Shown piece by piece: positions 60,939 through 64,000 of a stretch of DNA of 64,000 bases (positions are counted from its first letter, which is position 1; the number at the start of each line of letters is the position of its first letter). This DNA comes from Bradyrhizobium sp. LMTR 3 (lineage in GTDB: Bacteria; Pseudomonadota; Alphaproteobacteria; Rhizobiales; Xanthobacteraceae). The stretch lies in contig NZ_MAXC01000007.1 of NCBI RefSeq assembly GCF_001693485.1, forward strand, positions 116,944-180,943, given 5' to 3'. The position numbers were made by a program, and so were the translations under genes. Under the pieces are notes generated by a model. That model saw nothing but the letters and a program-made list of their open reading frames with translations, did not search any database and was not told the DNA's origin.

Positions 60939-61925
60939 TTATTTCCCCCGCGGAGCGAGTAGCCGCAACAAATCGATCTCCGTCTCCGACGAACGCCGGC
61001 CGATCATGGCGCGTTCCATCGAATGGTCGGGGCCTTGCCGAAAGCGTTGCATCATGCCGCAGCACATGATGCCCCAGCGCAGCGTGCCCATCACTTCCCA
61101 GAACATCACACGATCAGGATCGACCTTGCGGCCGGCTTCCTCGTATCCGGCGAACAATTCCTCCCGCGTCCCGAAACCTCCGACCGGCTTGTCGATCTCG
61201 CCGAAGCGCCAGGAGTTGACGCAGATCCACCCCAAGTCTTCCATCGGATCGCCGACATGCGCGAGCTCCCAGTCCAGCACCGCGCGCACGCCGTCGGGGC
61301 CGATGATGAGGTTGCCGTGGCGAAAATCGCCATGCACCAGCGTCACCTCCCGCGACGGCCCGGGATCACGCTCGCGCAGCCAGCGGAGCGCCAGTTCAAA
61401 CACCGGCCGCGGCCGGTCGAAGCTGCGGTATTCCCGCTCGAGGTCGGCGATCTCCTTGGTCGCGCTCATCTCGCGCAACTTCGGCAGTTTCGCTGGGGCT
61501 AAGCCATGAATGCCGGCGATCACGCGGCCCAACTGCCGCGCCAGGATCGGCCGCGCCTTGGCGAACTGCTCATCGCGCAGAATCTTCCGCGCGATGGTCT
61601 CGCCCTCGATGCGTTGCATGATGAAGCCGCGGCCGAGCTCGTCCGCCGGCTTCAGCACATGCATCACGCGCGGCGAAGGCAGGCCGGCGTCATGTGCCAA
61701 TTGCATCAGCGTCGCCTCGGCATCGAGGCCGGCGGCCCGCCCCGGCGACGCGCCATAGCCCGGCGGCGCGCGGCGCAGGATGGCGCCAACATTGCCGCTC
61801 GGATGCACGATATCGAACGTCCAGGTCTCCTGGCTGGCGCCGCCGGAGAGCTTGGCGGCGCCAGTCACGCCGGTCGCTCCCGGATACCAGGACGCCACGC
61901 AGCGCCCAAGTTGCTCCTCGATCAT
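60939..61925 (-). CDS. Phosphotransferase, APH/ACAD10-like (candidate hydroxyacyl-CoA kinase)
   Basis: The 328-aa product has the aminoglycoside-phosphotransferase/choline-kinase fold. SGGASQETWTFDI is the nucleotide loop, ILRRAPPG the ATP Lys/Arg region, LVHGDFRHGNLIIG the catalytic loop (Asp, Asn) and VRAVLDWELAHVGDPMEDLGW the DxD metal site. Such kinases (LvaA, and the kinase domains of ACAD10/11) phosphorylate the hydroxyl of 4-hydroxyacyl-CoA so that it can be eliminated. It overlaps the upstream crotonase by 4 bp and is followed at once by the DUF6285 gene. Confidence 0.88.
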   Translation of the reverse strand: MIEEQLGRCVASWYPGATGVTGAAKLSGGASQETWTFDIVHPSGNVGAILRRAPPGYGASPGRAAGLDAEATLMQLAHDAGLPSPRVMHVLKPADELGRGFIMQRIEGETIARKILRDEQFAKARPILARQLGRVIAGIHGLAPAKLPKLREMSATKEIADLEREYRSFDRPRPVFELALRWLRERDPGPSREVTLVHGDFRHGNLIIGPDGVRAVLDWELAHVGDPMEDLGWICVNSWRFGEIDKPVGGFGTREELFAGYEEAGRKVDPDRVMFWEVMGTLRWGIMCCGMMQRFRQGPDHSMERAMIGRRSSETEIDLLRLLAPRGK

Positions 61926-62713
61926 TTGCCCCTGAACTTGGCGGGGCGCTTTTCGAGGAAGGCAGCAACGCCTTCCTTGAAATCATCAGCCGCGCCGGCG
62001 ATGCGTTGCGATTCGAATTCGAGGTTGAGCTGCTCCTCGAAGGAATTTTCCGGGCTGTCCCAGTAGAGCTTTCGGATCAGCGACAGCGCGATCGTCGGGC
62101 CATTGGCAAGCTCATGCGCGAGCTTCATCGCCTCCTCCATCAGAACTGCGTCGTCATAGACGCGGTTGACGAGGCCCCATTCCAGCGCCCTCTCTGCCGG
62201 CAACCGTTCGCCCATCAGCGACAATTCCACCGAGCGCGCCTTGCCGATCATGCGCGGCAGCAGCCAGGTCGAGCCGCAGTCCGGCACCAGGCCGATGCGG
62301 CGGAACGCCTGCAGGAAATAGGACGAGCGGGCACAGAGGATCATGTCGCCCATCAGCGCAAAGCTCATGCCGGCGCCCGCGGCGGGACCGTTGACGGCCG
62401 TGACGATCGGGCAATGCAGCCGGCGCAGCCGCCGCAGGAACGGATGAAAGCCGATTTCCAGCGATTGACCGGCGTTGCTCTTGCCGGGCTTCTGGTTGTT
62501 GCGGCCCTGCAGATTGGCGCCGGTGCAGAAGGCGCGTCCGGCGCCGGTCAGCACGAGGCAGCGCACCTCCTCTCGCTTCTCCTCGATCGCATCGAGCGCC
62601 TCGCCAAGCCCGCCCAGCATGTCCATCGAGACCGCGTTCATGACTTCCTGATGGTCGAGCTTGAGAACGGCGACCGCGCCATCGAAATCGAGCGTGACGT
62701 GCTTGAACTGCAT
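61922..62713 (-). CDS. Enoyl-CoA hydratase/isomerase, PaaG-like
   Basis: The 263-aa crotonase has CLVLTGAGRAFCTGANLQG, ATGPAAGAGMSFAL-type second oxyanion loop (VNGPAAGAGMSFALMGD) and LQAFRRIGLVPDCGSTWLLPR, which matches the PaaG/isomerase signature with Asp instead of the hydratase Glu. It may shift a double bond or act on an epoxide. It is the first gene of the three-gene unit with the kinase and DUF6285, overlapping the kinase start by 4 bp. It diverges from the SDR. Confidence 0.9.
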   Translation of the reverse strand: MQFKHVTLDFDGAVAVLKLDHQEVMNAVSMDMLGGLGEALDAIEEKREEVRCLVLTGAGRAFCTGANLQGRNNQKPGKSNAGQSLEIGFHPFLRRLRRLHCPIVTAVNGPAAGAGMSFALMGDMILCARSSYFLQAFRRIGLVPDCGSTWLLPRMIGKARSVELSLMGERLPAERALEWGLVNRVYDDAVLMEEAMKLAHELANGPTIALSLIRKLYWDSPENSFEEQLNLEFESQRIAGAADDFKEGVAAFLEKRPAKFRGK

Positions 62714-62874
62714 TGTTTCCTCTTAACTTGTGTTTACGCGCTATTTCGCTGCGCGGAAGACCGGACGATGTCTCACCCATATTTGATTTTCTGGGCGACG
62801 TTGTCCATGCTTGCGCCAGAACATCTGCCCGCCGCAGGGCGCAACTCTGTTGCCAAACAAAATGGAAACATCCA

Positions 62875-63654
62875 ATGAGCATCTTTGACCTCACCGGCCG
62901 CACGGCGGTCATCACCGGCGGAAATGGCGGCATCGGCCTTGGCATTGCGCAGGCGTTGAACGCGCAAGGCTGCAACGTCTCGATCTGGGGCCGCAATGGC
63001 GACAAGAACAGAAGCGCGGCGGCAACCATGTCGGCCGGGCCCGGCAGGGTGCATACGCAGATCTGCGACGTTTCCGATCCCGCCTCCGTCAAGGCGGCGA
63101 TGAAGGCGACGCTCGATACGTTCGGCCGTGTCGATGGCTGCTTTGCCAATGCCGGCATCGGCGGCGGCGGACGGCGCGCCTTCATCGACCGCACCGAGGA
63201 GGAATGGCGAAAAATGTTCGCGACCAATCTCGACGGCGTCTTCCACGTGTTTCAGGCCGCCGCCCGCCACATGACCGAACGTGCGGACGCCGGTGACAAG
63301 TTCGGCCGGCTGGTCGCGACCTCGAGCCTGGCGTCCTTGTTCGGCACCGCGCGCAACGAGCACTACGCCGGCACCAAGGCGGCGCTGAACGCGCTGTGCC
63401 GGGCGCTCGCGGTCGAACTGGCGCGCTACGGCGTCACCGCGAACGCGATCCTGCCCGGCTGGATCAAGAGCGACATGACGTCCGGGTTGATGGCCAACGA
63501 CAAATTCGTCGCCAACGTGATGCCGCGCATTCCAGTGCGCCGCTTCGGCGAGCCGAGCGACTTTGGCGGCATCGCCGTGTACATCATGAGCCAGGCATCG
63601 TCGTATCATACGGCGGATTGCTTTGTGATCGATGGCGGGTATACGGCGTTTTGA
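62875..63654 (+). CDS. Short-chain dehydrogenase/reductase (FabG-like)
   Basis: The 259-aa classical SDR has TGGNGGIGLGIA cofactor loop (about residues 13-24), NAGIGGGG, catalytic SSLASL and HYAGTK, and the C-terminal tail HTADCFVIDGGYTAF. It is probably a 3-hydroxyacyl-CoA or alcohol dehydrogenase, comparable in context to LvaD of levulinate catabolism, but substrate is not shown by sequence. No good ribosome site is seen before the ATG at 62875, but the Rossmann fold begins there. It is divergent from the kinase unit. Confidence 0.9.
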   Translation: MSIFDLTGRTAVITGGNGGIGLGIAQALNAQGCNVSIWGRNGDKNRSAAATMSAGPGRVHTQICDVSDPASVKAAMKATLDTFGRVDGCFANAGIGGGGRRAFIDRTEEEWRKMFATNLDGVFHVFQAAARHMTERADAGDKFGRLVATSSLASLFGTARNEHYAGTKAALNALCRALAVELARYGVTANAILPGWIKSDMTSGLMANDKFVANVMPRIPVRRFGEPSDFGGIAVYIMSQASSYHTADCFVIDGGYTAF

Positions 63655-63691
63655 GGGTGGGTGTGGCGCGCTAGGCCTCGTCATGCAGAGC

Positions 63692-63830
63692 CGTCATCCC
63701 CCGCGAAGGCGGGGGATCCAGTACGCCGCGGCTTCTCGATCAAGCAATTGGCATCTCTGGGATACTGGATCGTCCGCCGGAGCCTGTCATCGGGCGCGCA
63801 TTCGCGCGACCCGTTGGCGGACGATGACAA
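63692..63830. repeat. Palindromic element family H
   Basis: The left part is a hairpin CCCCCGC-gaag-GCGGGGG in CGTCATCC...GGATCCAGTA. The right part TACTGGATCGTCCGCC...GGCGGACGATGAC mirrors it. The right loop holds the 41-bp module (63778-63818) that is also in B copy 1. Confidence 0.88.
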
Positions 63831-63899
63831 CTGTGTATGACTTCGCGATCTCGCGACGTATTCGCCCGAGTCCGTAGATGGGGTAACGGGCCCCGGTCT

Positions 63900-63968
63900 G
63901 CCTTCCAGGCAAGCCGCGCTTGCTACGGCGCCATTGGTGGCGCGCTTCGCGCGGCCTGCCTGGAAGGC
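63900..63968. repeat. Palindromic element family I
   Basis: The perfect 12-bp outer inverted repeat is GCCTTCCAGGCA / TGCCTGGAAGGC. Inside are GGCGCCATTGGTGGCGC and GCGCGCTTCGCGCGGCC hairpins. It is the last structure before the window edge; no gene was recognised from 63831 to 64000. Confidence 0.88.
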
Positions 63969-64000
63969 GGGCGGTCGTCCCTCACATTGATGGTGTTACG

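Noticed and set aside
28762..63968. CRISPR array
   Set aside because: The repeats are dispersed palindromes of several families without regular spacers or cas genes.

Overview
The window looks like chromosomal DNA from a Bradyrhizobium-type alphaproteobacterium (Nitrobacteraceae). It is GC-rich. It encodes squalene-hopene cyclase with the HpnCDE squalene route, a B12-type radical-SAM hopanoid C-2 methylase (HpnP) and the HpnN exporter. It also carries many acyl-CoA genes and is densely seeded with large palindromic intergenic repeats. The assignment to genus is an inference from gene content; no rRNA or other marker gene is present. No tRNA, rRNA, CRISPR array, transposase or phage gene was seen.

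Layout. 1-0.4 kb: 5'-proximal part of a TetR regulator cut by the window edge. 0.66-6.5 kb: hopanoid operon on the minus strand, hpnC-hpnD-hpnE-shc-hpnG, with overlapping or nearly touching genes, a candidate promoter and a leader hairpin. 6.6-7.8 kb: two small exported proteins. 7.8-15.4 kb: a second minus-strand block in the order eutB, hpnP, eutC, hpnN, unknown 352-aa protein. The two ethanolamine ammonia-lyase subunit genes are split by the hopanoid methylase gene. 15.6-21.8 kb: a membrane protein, two methyl-accepting chemotaxis proteins, an exported Cache protein and one more A/T-rich orphan. 22-28.7 kb: a three-gene predicted peptide-ligation/transglutaminase system (transglutaminase, ATP-grasp/alpha-E fusion, transglutaminase-DUF2126).

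28.8-39.8 kb: catabolism. A GarD-like dehydratase, an HpcH/HpaI aldolase and an Ldh2-type dehydrogenase lie beside a homoprotocatechuate meta-cleavage cluster: hpaR divergent from hpaH-hpaF-hpaE-hpaD-hpaG plus a thiamine-diphosphate enzyme. 39.8-44.9 kb: an MFS transporter, AlkB with a second 2-oxoglutarate oxygenase, and a DUF2848/amidase pair. 45.1-63.7 kb: a large acyl-CoA region containing a DUF35/thiolase pair, a MFE-2-like dehydrogenase, two acyl-CoA synthetases, three crotonases, a dienoyl-CoA-reductase-like SDR, an acyl-CoA dehydrogenase, and an APH-like kinase with DUF6285 that recalls the LvaA/LvaB 4-hydroxyacyl-CoA kinase. PEP carboxylase, a gluconolactonase-like protein and a GFA-family protein are interspersed.

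The most striking non-coding structure is a set of sixteen large palindromic elements in about ten families. All lie between 28.7 kb and the right end. Smaller palindromic modules are shared between loops of different families, and one element appears to supply the stop codon of a gene. The most interesting gene arrangements are eutB-hpnP-eutC, the unknown gene behind hpnN, and the kinase/DUF6285/dehydrogenase set.
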